This document shows, one piece after another, positions 34,836-44,920 of a stretch of DNA of 44,970 bases. The stretch covers positions 1 through 44,970 of the forward strand of contig UEGQ01000019.1 of NCBI GenBank assembly GCA_900466005.1, given 5' to 3'. How positions within the stretch are numbered: the stretch's first letter is position 1; every line of letters starts with the position of its first letter. The notes beneath the pieces are model-generated. The model had not been told where the DNA came from, did not search any database, and saw nothing but the letters and a program-made list of their open reading frames with translations. The DNA is from Hyphomicrobiales bacterium. GTDB lineage: Bacteria > Pseudomonadota > Alphaproteobacteria > Rhizobiales > Rhizobiaceae. The position numbers and the translations under genes are program-made.

Positions 34836-35837
34836 ATGTACCGCTCGCTTCTTCTCCTTTCGACCGCCCTCCTCCTGCCCGCAAGCGAAAGTGCGGCCGG
34901 CGAGCAGCCGCTCCCCGTCAGACGTCCGCAGATCCTGGTGATCTCCTTCGACGGGGCAGGCAGCAACGAGCTCTGGGAGAGAAGCCGGGCGATGGCGAGA
35001 AAGGTCGACGCCCGGTTCACCTATTTCCTCTCCTGCACCAACCTTATCCCGCGCGAGGCGAAGAAGGGTTATACGGCACCCGGCCAGAAGGCCGGCCGGT
35101 CGAATGTCGGCTTTGCACCGAACAAGGAAGACGCCGCCGCCCGCCTCGATCACATCTGGCAGGCCCATATCGAAGGCCATGAGATCGCAAGCCACGCCTG
35201 CGGCCATTTCGATGGCAAGGACTGGACGCGCGACGACTGGCTGAGAGAATTCTCGACCTTCGACACGGTGCTGAAAGGAGCATGGCAGGCGAACGGCGTC
35301 GGGGAGAAGGAGCCGAAGGAATGGCGGGATTTCGTCGAGAACGACATCACCGGCTTTCGCGCGCCATACCTTTCCGCGACCAGGGCGCTCGCCGAGGCGG
35401 AGCGTGCCGCCGGCTTCGTCTATGACGCGAGCGGCGTGGCCAAGGGGCCGCAATGGCCGGAAAGCGACGGCGGGCTCGTCCGTTTCGCCCTGCCGCTGAT
35501 CCCCGAGGGGCCGCGGGACCGGCAGATCCTCGGCATGGACTATAATCTCTTCATCCGCCATTCGGCCGGCCTCGACAATCCGTCCAAATCGGTCGAGTTC
35601 GAGGAGCGCGCCTATACCGCCTTCAAGAGCGCCTTCGACGCGCAATATGACGGCGAGCGCATTCCCTTGCAGTTCGGCTTCCATTTCGTCGAGATGAACG
35701 GCGGCGCCTACTGGCGGGCGCTCGAACGGCTGGTGGGCGATGTCTGCGGCCGCTCCGACGTCGCCTGCGTGAGCTATTCGGAGGCCATGCACGTCACCGA
35801 AACCGGCCAGCGCCGCGCGGCGCCGGCCTCCAACTAG
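34836..35837 (+). CDS. Exported polysaccharide deacetylase-like protein
   Basis: 333 aa with a signal peptide (1-21, LLLLSTALLLPASESAAG). NodB-homology (CE4) motifs are recognisable but altered: motif 1 is SFDGAGS, with only one of the two usual aspartates (D39); motif 2 SHACGH keeps the HxxxH metal pair; motif 3 is RAPYL. The loss of the first-motif Asp pair leaves deacetylase activity uncertain. Likely periplasmic or cell-surface. CAGGA precedes the ATG by 6 bases. It is tail to tail with bacA. Confidence 0.85.
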   Translation: MYRSLLLLSTALLLPASESAAGEQPLPVRRPQILVISFDGAGSNELWERSRAMARKVDARFTYFLSCTNLIPREAKKGYTAPGQKAGRSNVGFAPNKEDAAARLDHIWQAHIEGHEIASHACGHFDGKDWTRDDWLREFSTFDTVLKGAWQANGVGEKEPKEWRDFVENDITGFRAPYLSATRALAEAERAAGFVYDASGVAKGPQWPESDGGLVRFALPLIPEGPRDRQILGMDYNLFIRHSAGLDNPSKSVEFEERAYTAFKSAFDAQYDGERIPLQFGFHFVEMNGGAYWRALERLVGDVCGRSDVACVSYSEAMHVTETGQRRAAPASN

Positions 35838-35875
35838 GACGATTGCCCGGCTGGCTCCGCCGGGCGAATGTCGGC

Positions 35876-37138
35876 TTACTGCGAAGCAGGCAGCTGATCG
35901 GTGTCGCGCATATATTCCTGATCGATCTCCGGCAACGGCTCGTTGTCGATCGTCGCCTCGAAGGCGCGCAGACGCTTGTAGATGGAGAGGAGCTCGACGA
36001 TCGTGGTCCACGAATTGACGAGATACTGGAACGAGCCCCTGACCTGGTCAAAGACGTTGTTGATCTGCGTCATCAGTCCGAGCGTCAGCTTGCCGGCGAC
36101 GATCGACGGGACGAGGACGATGAGACTGAAGAGATTGTCGGCCTGGAGATAGAAGATGCGGGCGACGTTGAAATACATGTAATGGAAATACAGGCGGAAA
36201 TAGTTGCGGCGCACCTCGTCGTAGAGCTCCGCCACCGTCATCGGTCGGGCACGGGACGGATCGTCCTCGCCGTAGACCAGTTCCTTGCGGTAGGCGGCTT
36301 CGACACGCTGGTTGCGGAACTCCAGCCCCGGAAGCTTGATCCCGACCGCGGCGAGGAAGACGGTTCCGAAAACGGACCAGAAGATCGCCGCCCAGACGAG
36401 TGCATGGGGAATATTGCCGATGATGGGCAGTTCCGTGATGTTCGCGCCGAGGGTAAACAGAACCGGAAGGAAGGCGATCAGCGTCATCACTGAACTGACG
36501 AGGCTGACGCCGAGGCTCTCGACGGTCGACGAGAAGCGCATCGTATCTTCCTGGACGCGCTGGGAAGCACCCTCGATGACCCGAAGCTTCGGCCAGTAGC
36601 TCATGTAGTATTCGTTCATCGCAGTGCGCCAGCGGAAGATCCAGTGGCTGACGAAGAAGCGGCTCAAGACGCCGATCGTGATCGCGATGAAGGCTATGCC
36701 GGCGAAACCGAGCATGCCCATGTAGAGCTCGCCGGCCGTCACTGAACCGGCCTGGGACAAGGCCTTCTGGATCATATCGTAGAACGGACCGTACCAGGCG
36801 TTGATCGCGACGCTCACCTGTACGCTGAAATAGGTCGTGAAGATGATGAGCGCACTGCCGAGCACCGACCAGCGCTGCCAGCGATGCGGGCTGACGATGA
36901 ACCAGAAGGCACTGAAGATCGCAACGGCTAAGGTATAATAAATATAAAACCAGAGAAACGGGGTCGACCAGAAGACCGAAGCCCCGATCGGGGGCTGCTG
37001 TCCCGCGGCCAGCGGCGGAAGTCCGATCACTGCGCCGAAGTCACTACCTCCGGCATACCAGATGAAAATGGCGGCTAACGTCCAGAGCGTTGCCGAGAGA
37101 AAGAACAATCTGGGGTTCGGGAAGAATGATTTGAACAC
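35876..37138 (-). CDS. bacA: BacA: SbmA/BacA-family peptide transporter
   Basis: 420-aa inner-membrane protein, the same length as Sinorhizobium meliloti BacA. Residues shown there to matter, Q193 ([10 protein letters not shown]) and R389 (IYKRLRAFE), are in register. The transmembrane part resembles ABC exporters without a nucleotide-binding domain. It imports NCR and other antimicrobial peptides, affects very-long-chain fatty acids of lipid A, and is needed for chronic host infection in legumes and in Brucella. The start is GTG at 37138 with AGGAAAG about 10 bases upstream, matching the family N-terminus MF(K/Q)SFFP. Confidence 0.97.
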   Translation of the reverse strand: MFKSFFPNPRLFFLSATLWTLAAIFIWYAGGSDFGAVIGLPPLAAGQQPPIGASVFWSTPFLWFYIYYTLAVAIFSAFWFIVSPHRWQRWSVLGSALIIFTTYFSVQVSVAINAWYGPFYDMIQKALSQAGSVTAGELYMGMLGFAGIAFIAITIGVLSRFFVSHWIFRWRTAMNEYYMSYWPKLRVIEGASQRVQEDTMRFSSTVESLGVSLVSSVMTLIAFLPVLFTLGANITELPIIGNIPHALVWAAIFWSVFGTVFLAAVGIKLPGLEFRNQRVEAAYRKELVYGEDDPSRARPMTVAELYDEVRRNYFRLYFHYMYFNVARIFYLQADNLFSLIVLVPSIVAGKLTLGLMTQINNVFDQVRGSFQYLVNSWTTIVELLSIYKRLRAFEATIDNEPLPEIDQEYMRDTDQLPASQ

Positions 37139-37241
37139 GGGCGGAGTACTTTCCTGGCAGGCGCCTTCAGGTTTCGACGGACGTCTCGATTGCCGCGAAA
37201 CTAGGGCAGAACGATGTTGCCAGCAATGCTCTCAGGGGTTT

Positions 37242-37257
37242 GTTACGACATTGTAAC
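37242..37257. promoter_or_regulatory. Small dyad upstream of bacA
   Basis: GTTAC-GACATT-GTAAC, a 5-bp perfect inverted repeat about 105 bases upstream of the bacA start and 40 bases past the end of the MFS gene. It could be a regulator site for bacA; there is no further support. Confidence 0.3.
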
Positions 37258-37298
37258 CTGCTGTTCACAGCCGTTCGGGAACCTGCGCTCACGCGCCC

Positions 37299-38477
37299 TC
37301 AACCGACGCGTTTCCACACCGGCACCGCCAGAACTGCAGCGAGAACGAGCGCCAGCGCGCCGAGGATACTTGCCACCGTGAAGCCGCCGGTCGCCTCCGC
37401 GACCCAGCCGGCGACCAGCGGGCCGGAGATCTGCCCGATGCCGAAGGCGGCCGTCATGGAGGCGAGCGCGCGCCGCGGGCTTTCCGGCGCGAGCGTTCGT
37501 CCGAGGCGGAGACCGTAGGCGGTGATCATCATGAAGGTCGCGCCGAGCAACACACCGCCGGCAAGCGGTGCCGCGATCCCCGGCAAAGCGACGGAGGCCA
37601 GCACGCCGGCCGCCTCGACCAGGAGGCCTGTAAGATAAAGCCCGGCAAGGCCGAAACGGGCAAGCAGCGGCCGCCACGCGGCGATCGACACCGCCGCCGC
37701 GATGCCGGTCAGAAACCACGTCAGGAATTCGACAGTGGCGCCCGCCGCACTCATCCGCGCCATGGTGACGATGAAGGTGGCGGTGATCACGTAACCGAAG
37801 CCAAAGAGGCCATAGGAAAGTGTGAGGAGTGTCAGCGGCAGCCGCCAGGCGAGCGGGGGCTCCCGGACTGGACCTGCTGTATGGCGGACGACTGGCAGGA
37901 ATGCCCAGACGACGGCGAGAAGCACGAGCGTCACCGCCGCCCCGGTGAGCCATTCGGCCCGCCAGATCGACGGATCTCCCCCGCCCCATGCCGACGCCAC
38001 GAACACCATCAGAGAAGAGAGCGCGATCCCCGCTCCGACGCCGCCGAAATGGGCCGACTGCACGCCTTCGCTCCTTCTCTCGGCGGCAAGGGTAAGCACG
38101 ATCGATGAGGTGAAGATCATTGCGAAGGCGCTGGCGACGCCCGCGACGAAGCGGATGATCACGAAGAGTGCGACGCTGCTGGTCATGCCCATGGCGGCCA
38201 GCGCGAGGGAGCTTGCGAGAAGCGCGGCGAGCGCGATCAGCCTTTCACGGCCGGCGGCCCAGCCGAAGGCGGCGAGAACCGCGCCGGCGAGATAGCCGGC
38301 GAAATTGCCGGCTGCGACAAGCCCGGCCTCGGAAGAGGAGAGCGGCACGTCGGCGATCATGCCGGGCAGGATCGGCGTGAAGACGAAGCGGCCGAAGCCC
38401 ATGGCCGACGCCATCGCGGCCGCCCCGGCGACAGCGGTCGAAAGGAGGGTCGGATCGAAGCGGCGCCGGCTAATCAT
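37299..38477 (-). CDS. YbfB/YjiJ-family MFS transporter
   Basis: 392 aa with about twelve hydrophobic helices. GFGRFVFTPILPGMIAD near the N-terminus and LGRTLAPESPRRALASMTAAFGIGQISGP near helix 10-11 are typical of YbfB/YjiJ carriers, a group of unknown substrate. AAGG lies close to ATG 38477. It is upstream of bacA on the same strand with a 160-base gap, so separate promoters are likely. Confidence 0.9.
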   Translation of the reverse strand: MISRRRFDPTLLSTAVAGAAAMASAMGFGRFVFTPILPGMIADVPLSSSEAGLVAAGNFAGYLAGAVLAAFGWAAGRERLIALAALLASSLALAAMGMTSSVALFVIIRFVAGVASAFAMIFTSSIVLTLAAERRSEGVQSAHFGGVGAGIALSSLMVFVASAWGGGDPSIWRAEWLTGAAVTLVLLAVVWAFLPVVRHTAGPVREPPLAWRLPLTLLTLSYGLFGFGYVITATFIVTMARMSAAGATVEFLTWFLTGIAAAVSIAAWRPLLARFGLAGLYLTGLLVEAAGVLASVALPGIAAPLAGGVLLGATFMMITAYGLRLGRTLAPESPRRALASMTAAFGIGQISGPLVAGWVAEATGGFTVASILGALALVLAAVLAVPVWKRVG

Positions 38478-38656
38478 GCCGCCTTATCGCATCGCAAAAC
38501 GGCGCCGACAAACCACAAATACTGATCGCAGGTTCAACCGATCGAGATGGATCGGCCCGTCGAAGGCGAGCGGCCCGAAATGCCGATTGGCAAAGCCCGG
38601 CTTGCTCCCACGCCAAAAATCGCTAGTGGAGAAGCGACAATCCGAAGGAGCATCCC

Positions 38657-38887
38657 ATGAGCGACCTCACCCTGAGCCAGGCCATCGACAACATCTACGC
38701 CTCGCTCAACAACAACAACGAGGAGATCGACCTCCACATTGCGGCGCTGAAGGCGGCCATGGCCCGCGAGGGCGTCAAGGAGGCGGTGTTCGAGACGGCG
38801 AAGCTCGCCCAGTCCAACCGCCAGGGCCGCAAGATCATGCAGTCCTACTTCAAGAAACGGGGCGTCGCCGTCGCGTTCTCCGCCTGA
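38657..38887 (+). CDS. Small conserved-looking hypothetical protein (76 aa)
   Basis: The family is not recognised. AAGGAG stands 6-7 bases before the ATG, the best ribosome site in this part of the window, and codon use is like its neighbours. The protein is soluble: an acidic helical N-terminal half (LSQAIDNIYASLNNNNEEIDLHI is partly Asn-rich) and a basic C-terminal half (RQGRKIMQSYFKKRG). Neighbours, an MFS carrier and map, both read the other way, so it has its own message. Confidence 0.75.
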   Translation: MSDLTLSQAIDNIYASLNNNNEEIDLHIAALKAAMAREGVKEAVFETAKLAQSNRQGRKIMQSYFKKRGVAVAFSA

Positions 38888-38928
38888 GATCAGGCAGTCG
38901 CCCGGCAATCCGCTCTCGGCTCCCGCTC

Positions 38929-39678
38929 TCAGTCGGCGAGTGTCAGGATCAGCGGCCCGTTGCGGGTGACGACCAGCGTGTGCTCGAACTGGACGGTGGG
39001 CGCCTTCGGTTCGCTGTAGAGCGTCCAGGCGTCGTCACCATCCTCCGCCCAGTGTCCGCCGAGCGACAGGAAGGGTTCGACGGTGAAGACGAGCCCCTCT
39101 TCCATGATCCGTGTTTCGTCCGGATCTGGCCAGGTTGCGACCTCCGTCGGCTCCTCGTGCAGCGACCGGCCGACGCCGTGGCTCGCAAGGTTGGTGATCA
39201 GCGTGTAGCGGTTCTTCTTCGCGAAGGTGCCGATCGCGTTGCCGATATTGGCGAGCGGCTGTCCGGTGCAGATTTGGTTGAGGCCGACCCAGAGGGCCCG
39301 TTTGCCGTCGCGGCAAAGGCGTTCGATCTTCGGCGTGACCGGAGGCACGGAGAAGGAGGCACCGGTATCGCCGAAGAAGCCGCCCTTCTCCGCCGAAACA
39401 TCGATGTTGACGAGATCGCCGGCCTTGATGATCCGGTCGCCGGGGATGCCGTGGGCGATTTCCTCGTTGACACTGATGCAGGTCGCGCCGGGGAACTGGT
39501 AGCACAGTTCGGGCGCCGAGCGGGCGCCGGCATCCTCGAGGATCTTGCGGCCGATCATGTCGAGTTCGCGGGTGGTGATCCCCGGCTCCAGCGCCGCCCC
39601 CATGGCTTTCAGCGCGACCGCGCAGAGGCGGCCGATCTCCTTCAGGCCGTTGAGTTCGTCTTCACTGGAAACAATCAT
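38929..39678 (-). CDS. map: Methionine aminopeptidase, type I
   Basis: 249 aa. All five metal ligands are present: D93 and D104 (LVNIDVSAEKGGFFGDTG), H167 (ASHGVGRSLHEEP), E201 (VEPFLSLG) and E232 (QFEHTLVV). The sequence differs from the housekeeping Map in the region FLSLGGHWAEDGDDAWTLYS, and many rhizobia carry a second copy, so this may be the paralog. Removes the initiator methionine, or a subset of substrates if it is specialised. Confidence 0.93.
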   Translation of the reverse strand: MIVSSEDELNGLKEIGRLCAVALKAMGAALEPGITTRELDMIGRKILEDAGARSAPELCYQFPGATCISVNEEIAHGIPGDRIIKAGDLVNIDVSAEKGGFFGDTGASFSVPPVTPKIERLCRDGKRALWVGLNQICTGQPLANIGNAIGTFAKKNRYTLITNLASHGVGRSLHEEPTEVATWPDPDETRIMEEGLVFTVEPFLSLGGHWAEDGDDAWTLYSEPKAPTVQFEHTLVVTRNGPLILTLAD

Positions 39679-39738
39679 TCGTGCTCTTTCACGCGCGGGC
39701 AGACCGGGCAGTGGCCGGTCGCGGCTATTTCGCGCTGC

Positions 39739-40785
39739 TTACGCGCCCGTTTCCGCGGGCGTCAACGCTTTTCTGACCAGCGGGGCGACTTTTGTGCCGA
39801 AGAGTTCGATGCCGCGCATCACCTCCCGGTGCGGCATGAGTCCGATCGCCATCTGCAGCAGGAAGCGGTCATTGCCGAAGATCTTGTGGTGGGCGACGAT
39901 CTTTTCGGCAACCGTCTCCGGATCGCCGACGAAGAGTGCGCCTTCCGGCCCGCGCGACTGGTCGAAATGCTGCCGGTTGGTCGGCCCCCAGCCGCGTTCG
40001 CGGCCGATGCGGTTCATTACCGCCGCCTGCGGCTCATAGAAGACGTCCGCCGCCTTCTCGGTCGAATCGGCGATGAAGCCGTGGACGTTGATGCTGGTCT
40101 TCAGCGTCGCCGGATCGCGGTTGGCGCGCCGCGCGCTCTCGCGGTAGAGGTCGAAGAGCGGCGCAAAGCGGCGCGGCTGGCCGCCGATGATCGCGAGCGC
40201 CAGCGGTAGGCCGAGCACACCGGCGCGGGCGACGGATTGCGGCGTGCCGCCGACGGCGATCCAGAACGGCAGCGGCTCTTGCAGCGGCCGCGGATAGACG
40301 CCGCGACCGGGGATCGCGGCGCGCGTCTCGCCGGACCAGCTGACGACTTCCTGCTCACGCAGCGTCAGCAGGAGATCGAGCTTTTCGGCGAAGAGCCGGT
40401 CGTAATCGTCGAGATCGTAGCCGAACAGCGGGAAGGACTCGATGAAGGAGCCGCGACCCGCCATGATCTCGGCACGGCCGTTCGACAGAAGATCGACTGT
40501 CGCAAATTGCTGGAACACCCGGACCGGATCGTCCGAACTCAGAACCGAAACCGCGCTCGTGAGCCGGATTCGCTTCGTCTTGACCGCGGCGGCGGCAAGG
40601 ATCGTCGCGGGAGAGGAGACGGCATAGTCGGCCCGGTGATGCTCGCCGATACCGAAGACGTCGAGCCCGACCTCGTCGGCAAGCGCGATCTCCTCCATGA
40701 GGTTTGCGAGCCGGCGGGCGCCTTCGGCTCCCTTGTCCGCGGCATTCGGATCGACGTCGGCGAAGGTGTAGAGGCCGAGCTCCAT
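39739..40785 (-). CDS. LLM-class flavin-dependent oxidoreductase
   Basis: 348 aa, luciferase-like TIM barrel. [20 protein letters not shown] and [19 protein letters not shown] are typical of the subgroup with a conserved [11 protein letters not shown] start. Uses FMNH2 or F420-like cofactors on an unknown substrate. ATG 40785, with AGGGGAT 6 bases upstream, agrees with that N-terminus, so an in-frame start 81 bases earlier is rejected. It lies downstream of glpK on the same strand, about 120 bases away. Confidence 0.9.
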   Translation of the reverse strand: MELGLYTFADVDPNAADKGAEGARRLANLMEEIALADEVGLDVFGIGEHHRADYAVSSPATILAAAAVKTKRIRLTSAVSVLSSDDPVRVFQQFATVDLLSNGRAEIMAGRGSFIESFPLFGYDLDDYDRLFAEKLDLLLTLREQEVVSWSGETRAAIPGRGVYPRPLQEPLPFWIAVGGTPQSVARAGVLGLPLALAIIGGQPRRFAPLFDLYRESARRANRDPATLKTSINVHGFIADSTEKAADVFYEPQAAVMNRIGRERGWGPTNRQHFDQSRGPEGALFVGDPETVAEKIVAHHKIFGNDRFLLQMAIGLMPHREVMRGIELFGTKVAPLVRKALTPAETGA

Positions 40786-40904
40786 GGATCTATCCCCTGG
40801 TGAGTGGTGAACCGCATGACAGATAGCAGCCGGCTCACCCGAAACAAGGGACCGCTCCGGCGACACAGCGTTCGCCCGGTCGATCCGATGTCACCGAATC
40901 GGGA

Positions 40905-42398
40905 TCAGAAGTCGCTCAGCGTGCGCCGCACGGCGTTCCGCCAGCCCTTGAGCTTCGTCGTGCGGGTCTTCTCGTCCATTGCCGGCTCGAAGCGACGGTC
41001 ACGCGCCCAGGCCTTGGAAAACTCCTCCATACCCGGCCAGATGCCGGCGCGGCTGCCGGCGAGGAAAGCGGCGCCGAGCGCAGTGGTCTCGGTGATCGCC
41101 GGCCGGTCGACCGGGGAATCAAGGAGGTCGGCGAGCCGCTGCATGGTCCAGTCGGAGGCCACCATGCCACCGTCGACGCGCAGCACGGTCTCATCGCCGC
41201 CGTTGCGCCAATCCTTGTGCATGGCGTCGAGCAGGTCGCGCGTCTGGTAGCAGACGGCCTCGAGCGCCGCGCGGGCGAATTCGGCAGGTCCGGTATTGCG
41301 GGTCATGCCGAAGACGGCGCCGCGCGCTTCCGGGTCCCACCACGGGGCACCGAGGCCGGTGAAGGCCGGCACCAGGTAGACCTGCTGACCGGGATCGGCG
41401 AGTTCGGCGAGCGTGCCGGTCTCGCGGGCGTCGCCGATGACCTTCAGCCCGTCGCGGAGCCACTGCACCGCCGCACCGGCGATGAAGATCGAGCCTTCGA
41501 GCGCATAGGTGGTCTTGCCGTCGATCCGGTAGGCGATCGTCGTCAAAAGCCGGCTCTTCGAGCGCACCATGTCGCCGCCGGTGTTCAGGAGCGCAAAGCA
41601 GCCGGTGCCGTAGGTCGACTTCATCATGCCCGGCGCAAAGCAGGCCTGGCCGATCGTCGCCGCCTGCTGGTCGCCGGCGACACCGAGGATCGGGACGGCC
41701 GCGCCGAACACGGCCGGATCGGTCACGCCGAAATCGGCGGCGCAATCCTTCACCTCCGGCAGCATCGCGGCCGGCACGCGGAGGATTTCGAGGAGCTCGG
41801 AATCCCACTCGTTCGTCGCGATGTTGAACATCAGCGTCCGCGAGGCATTGGTGGCGTCAGTCACGTGAGCACGACCGCCGGTGAGCCGCCAGATGAGATA
41901 GGTGTCGATCGTGCCGAAGCAGAGCTCGCCCTTCGCCGCCCGCGCCCGAGCCCCCTTGACGTTGGAAAGCAGCCAGGAGAGCTTGGTGCCGGAGAAATAG
42001 GGATCGAGCAGCAGGCCGGTCTTCCGGACGAAGAGCTTTTCGAGGTCCTGCCGCTTGAGCTTGTCGCAATAGCTCGCCGTGCGGCGGTCCTGCCAGACGA
42101 TGGCGTTTTGCAGCGGCCGGCCGGTTTCGCGGTCCCAGACCACCACCGTCTCGCGCTGGTTGGTGATGCCGATCGCGGCGATCTGGTGCGCTTCGACACG
42201 TGCGCGGCCGAAGGCATCGTGGATGGAGGCGACGACACTCTGCCAGATGTCCTCCGGATCATGCTCCACCCAGCCGGATTTCGGGAAGCGTTGCGGGAAT
42301 TCCTTCTGGCCGATGCCGACGATCCGCATGTCGCCGTCGAAAACGATCGCCCGGCTCGACGTCGTCCCCTGATCGATCGCAAGCACAAATCCGCCCAT
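40905..42398 (-). CDS. glpK: Glycerol kinase
   Basis: Makes glycerol 3-phosphate from glycerol and ATP. 497 aa as expected. The FGGY kinase phosphate loop DQGTTSSR is at 9-16, with [12 protein letters not shown], the substrate-binding IGITNQRET and WQDRRT, and [14 protein letters not shown] lies 7 bases before ATG 42398. No glpD, glpF or transporter genes are adjacent. Confidence 0.97.
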   Translation of the reverse strand: MGGFVLAIDQGTTSSRAIVFDGDMRIVGIGQKEFPQRFPKSGWVEHDPEDIWQSVVASIHDAFGRARVEAHQIAAIGITNQRETVVVWDRETGRPLQNAIVWQDRRTASYCDKLKRQDLEKLFVRKTGLLLDPYFSGTKLSWLLSNVKGARARAAKGELCFGTIDTYLIWRLTGGRAHVTDATNASRTLMFNIATNEWDSELLEILRVPAAMLPEVKDCAADFGVTDPAVFGAAVPILGVAGDQQAATIGQACFAPGMMKSTYGTGCFALLNTGGDMVRSKSRLLTTIAYRIDGKTTYALEGSIFIAGAAVQWLRDGLKVIGDARETGTLAELADPGQQVYLVPAFTGLGAPWWDPEARGAVFGMTRNTGPAEFARAALEAVCYQTRDLLDAMHKDWRNGGDETVLRVDGGMVASDWTMQRLADLLDSPVDRPAITETTALGAAFLAGSRAGIWPGMEEFSKAWARDRRFEPAMDEKTRTTKLKGWRNAVRRTLSDF

Positions 42399-42640
42399 AC
42401 GCTTCCTCCCCGATATGCGCAGTTTCTTCTCCGGGCGAGAGTTCAATACGACTGCCGGATGCTTGTCAAAAAGAAAGCGCGGCGATCCGGACGCTCGCTT
42501 CCGGGGCATCGGGAAAAGACGAGTGCGCGCCCCAACAACGCAATTGCCACCGTTGCCGGTTTGCGCGTAACTTCGTTCGACTATTGCGGCGCAACAGAAC
42601 GCCGCGCTGTTCCAGAAAGAAGTTCTCGGGAGAAACTGAA

Positions 42641-43414
42641 ATGGCCAGAACCGTCGTCGTCACCGGCTCCACCAGCGGCATCGGGCTTGCGATCGCCCGC
42701 GGCTTCGCCGCCGAAGGCGACAATCTCGTCATCAACGGGTTCGGCGATGCGGCGGAGATCGAGGCGATCCGCAACAGCCTCGAGGAAAAGGGCGGCCGCG
42801 CCATTTATCACGGTGCCGACATGACGAAGCCGGAAGAGATCGCCGACCTCATGGCGACGGCGAGCTCCGAGTTCGGCATGGTCGACGTGCTCGTCAACAA
42901 TGCCGGCATCCAGCACGTCGCGGCCATCGAGGAGTTCCCGGTCGAGAAATGGGACCAGATCATCGCGATCAACCTGTCGAGCGCCTTCCACACCATGCGT
43001 GCGGCGATCCCGGCGATGAAGGAGAAGCGCCACGGCCGCATCATCAACGTCGCCTCGGCCCACGGGCTGATCGCCTCGCCGTTCAAGGCCGCCTATGTCG
43101 CCGCCAAGCACGGCATCATGGGACTCACCAAGACGGCGGCGCTGGAGCTCGCCGAATTCGGCGTGACGGTGAACGCCATCTGCCCCGGCTACGTGCTGAC
43201 CCCGCTCGTCGAGAAACAGATCCCCGACACCGCCAAGGCGCGCGGGATCAGCGAGGCACAGGTGAAGTCCGACGTCATGCTGAAATTCCAGCCGACCAAG
43301 GAATTCGTCGCCGTCGAGGAGGTCGCCGCCGTCGCGCTGTTCCTGGCGAGCGATGCCGCGCGCCAGATCACCGGCACGCACATCTCCATTGATGGCGGCT
43401 GGACAGCGCAGTAA
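42641..43414 (+). CDS. bdhA: D-beta-hydroxybutyrate dehydrogenase
   Basis: 257-aa SDR that interconverts 3-hydroxybutyrate and acetoacetate with NAD, part of poly-hydroxybutyrate turnover. GSTSGIG (9-15) is the cofactor loop and the active site is S139, Y152, K156. [23 protein letters not shown] and the KFQPTKEFV segment are those of bacterial 3-HBDH rather than general ketoreductases. GGGAG lies 8 bases before ATG 42641. In Sinorhizobium meliloti bdhA is transcribed with xdhA, and here xdhA follows 32 bases later. Confidence 0.95.
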   Translation: MARTVVVTGSTSGIGLAIARGFAAEGDNLVINGFGDAAEIEAIRNSLEEKGGRAIYHGADMTKPEEIADLMATASSEFGMVDVLVNNAGIQHVAAIEEFPVEKWDQIIAINLSSAFHTMRAAIPAMKEKRHGRIINVASAHGLIASPFKAAYVAAKHGIMGLTKTAALELAEFGVTVNAICPGYVLTPLVEKQIPDTAKARGISEAQVKSDVMLKFQPTKEFVAVEEVAAVALFLASDAARQITGTHISIDGGWTAQ

Positions 43415-43446
43415 CCTTGAGCGTTCAGACTGCGGAAAGGCACTGC

Positions 43447-44913
43447 ATGACCGACTGCATTCGCTTCATCCTGAACGGGAAGGACGTCGCACTGAGGGAC
43501 GTCGATCCGACGGCCACGCTTCTCGATTTCCTGCGCCTCGAGCGTCGCCTGACCGGCACCAAGGAAGGTTGTGCGGAAGGCGACTGCGGCGCCTGCACCG
43601 TTCTCGTCGGGCGCCTCCGGGACGGCGGGCTTTTCTACGAAACGGTGAACGCCTGCATCCGTTTCGTCGGTTCCCTGCACGCCACCCACGTGGTGACGGT
43701 CGAACATCTCGCCGCGCACGACGGCACGCTGCATCCGGTGCAGCAGGCGATGGTCGACTGCCACGGCTCGCAATGCGGCTTCTGCACGCCGGGCTTCGTG
43801 ATGTCGCTCTACGGCCTCTGGCTTTCCAACGACAATCCCTCGCGCGCCGAGATCGAGAAGGCGCTGCAGGGCAATCTCTGTCGCTGCACCGGCTATGAGC
43901 CGATCGTCAAGGCGGCGGAGCTCGTCTCCAGGATACGGCCGAGCGCCCTCTTCGATCCACTCGAACGGGATCGGGCCGCGATCACCGCCAAGCTCTGGGA
44001 ACTGAAGACCGGGGAAACCATCGCCACCGGGAAGGACGGCCGCCGGCTGATCGTGCCGGGGACGGTCGCGGCACTCGCCGACGTGCTCGCCGCCGAACCC
44101 TCCGCAACCGTCGTCGCCGGTGCAACCGATGTCGGCCTCTGGGTGACAAAGCAGATGCGCGAGCTCGACCCGGTCGTCTTCATCAATCATCTGGATGAGC
44201 TGCAGCGGATCGAGGCAACCGCCGACGGCATCACGCTCGGGGCGGGCGTCACCTACGAACACGCCTCCGCGACGCTTAGTGCCGAAATTCCCGCCCTCGG
44301 CCGGCTGATCGACCGCATCGGCGGGCAGCAGGTCCGCAATGTCGGCACGATCGGCGGCAATATCGCCAACGGCTCACCGATCGGCGACATGCCGCCGGCG
44401 CTGATCGCGCTCGGCGCGACGATCACGCTGTGCTCGGCTTCGGGCAAGCGCGTGCTACCGCTCGAGGACTATTTTATCGCTTACGGCAAGCAGGACCGCC
44501 GCCCCGGAGAATTCGTCGAGAGCATCTTCGTGCCGCAGCCGCGCGCCGGACAGCACTTTGCCGTCTACAAGGTCAGCAAGCGCCGCGACGAGGACATTTC
44601 CGCACTTTGCGGCGCCTTCCTGCTCAGCCGCGACGAAAACACGGTGTCCGACATCCGGATCGCCTTCGGCGGCATGGCGGCGACCCCGAAGCGGGCCGCG
44701 GCCGTGGAGGCCGCGCTTCGCGGCAAGCCGTGGACGGAGGCAACCATCGCCGCCGCCCGGCCCGCCTTCGACAGCGATTACCAACCCCTTTCGGACTGGC
44801 GGGCGAGCGCGGAGTACCGCCAGCTGGCGGCGAAGAACCTTTTGACGCGCTTTTTCCTCGAAGCCTCGGGAACACCGCAGGAGCTGAAGCGCTTTGCGGA
44901 GGAGGAGGCGTGA
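43447..44913 (+). CDS. xdhA: Xanthine dehydrogenase small subunit (FAD and 2Fe-2S)
   Basis: 488 aa. Two 2Fe-2S clusters: C42, C47, C50, C70 in the plant-type site and C110, C113, C145, C147 in the helical site (CGFCTPGF, CRCTGY). The FAD domain (about 195-370) has VVAGATDVG and TIGGNIANGSPIGDMPPALIAL, and a CO-dehydrogenase-like C-terminal domain follows. Oxidises hypoxanthine and xanthine with the molybdenum subunit XdhB, expected just beyond the right edge. ATG 43447 with GGAAAGG 6 bases upstream is chosen over an in-frame TTG at 43417. Cotranscription with bdhA is likely. Confidence 0.96.
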   Translation: MTDCIRFILNGKDVALRDVDPTATLLDFLRLERRLTGTKEGCAEGDCGACTVLVGRLRDGGLFYETVNACIRFVGSLHATHVVTVEHLAAHDGTLHPVQQAMVDCHGSQCGFCTPGFVMSLYGLWLSNDNPSRAEIEKALQGNLCRCTGYEPIVKAAELVSRIRPSALFDPLERDRAAITAKLWELKTGETIATGKDGRRLIVPGTVAALADVLAAEPSATVVAGATDVGLWVTKQMRELDPVVFINHLDELQRIEATADGITLGAGVTYEHASATLSAEIPALGRLIDRIGGQQVRNVGTIGGNIANGSPIGDMPPALIALGATITLCSASGKRVLPLEDYFIAYGKQDRRPGEFVESIFVPQPRAGQHFAVYKVSKRRDEDISALCGAFLLSRDENTVSDIRIAFGGMAATPKRAAAVEAALRGKPWTEATIAAARPAFDSDYQPLSDWRASAEYRQLAAKNLLTRFFLEASGTPQELKRFAEEEA

Positions 44914-44920
44914 TGGTCGA

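Noticed and set aside
38305..40209. Plus-strand 634-codon frame spanning the MFS gene end, the 76-aa gene and map
   Set aside because: It crosses three better-supported genes on both strands and has no domain.
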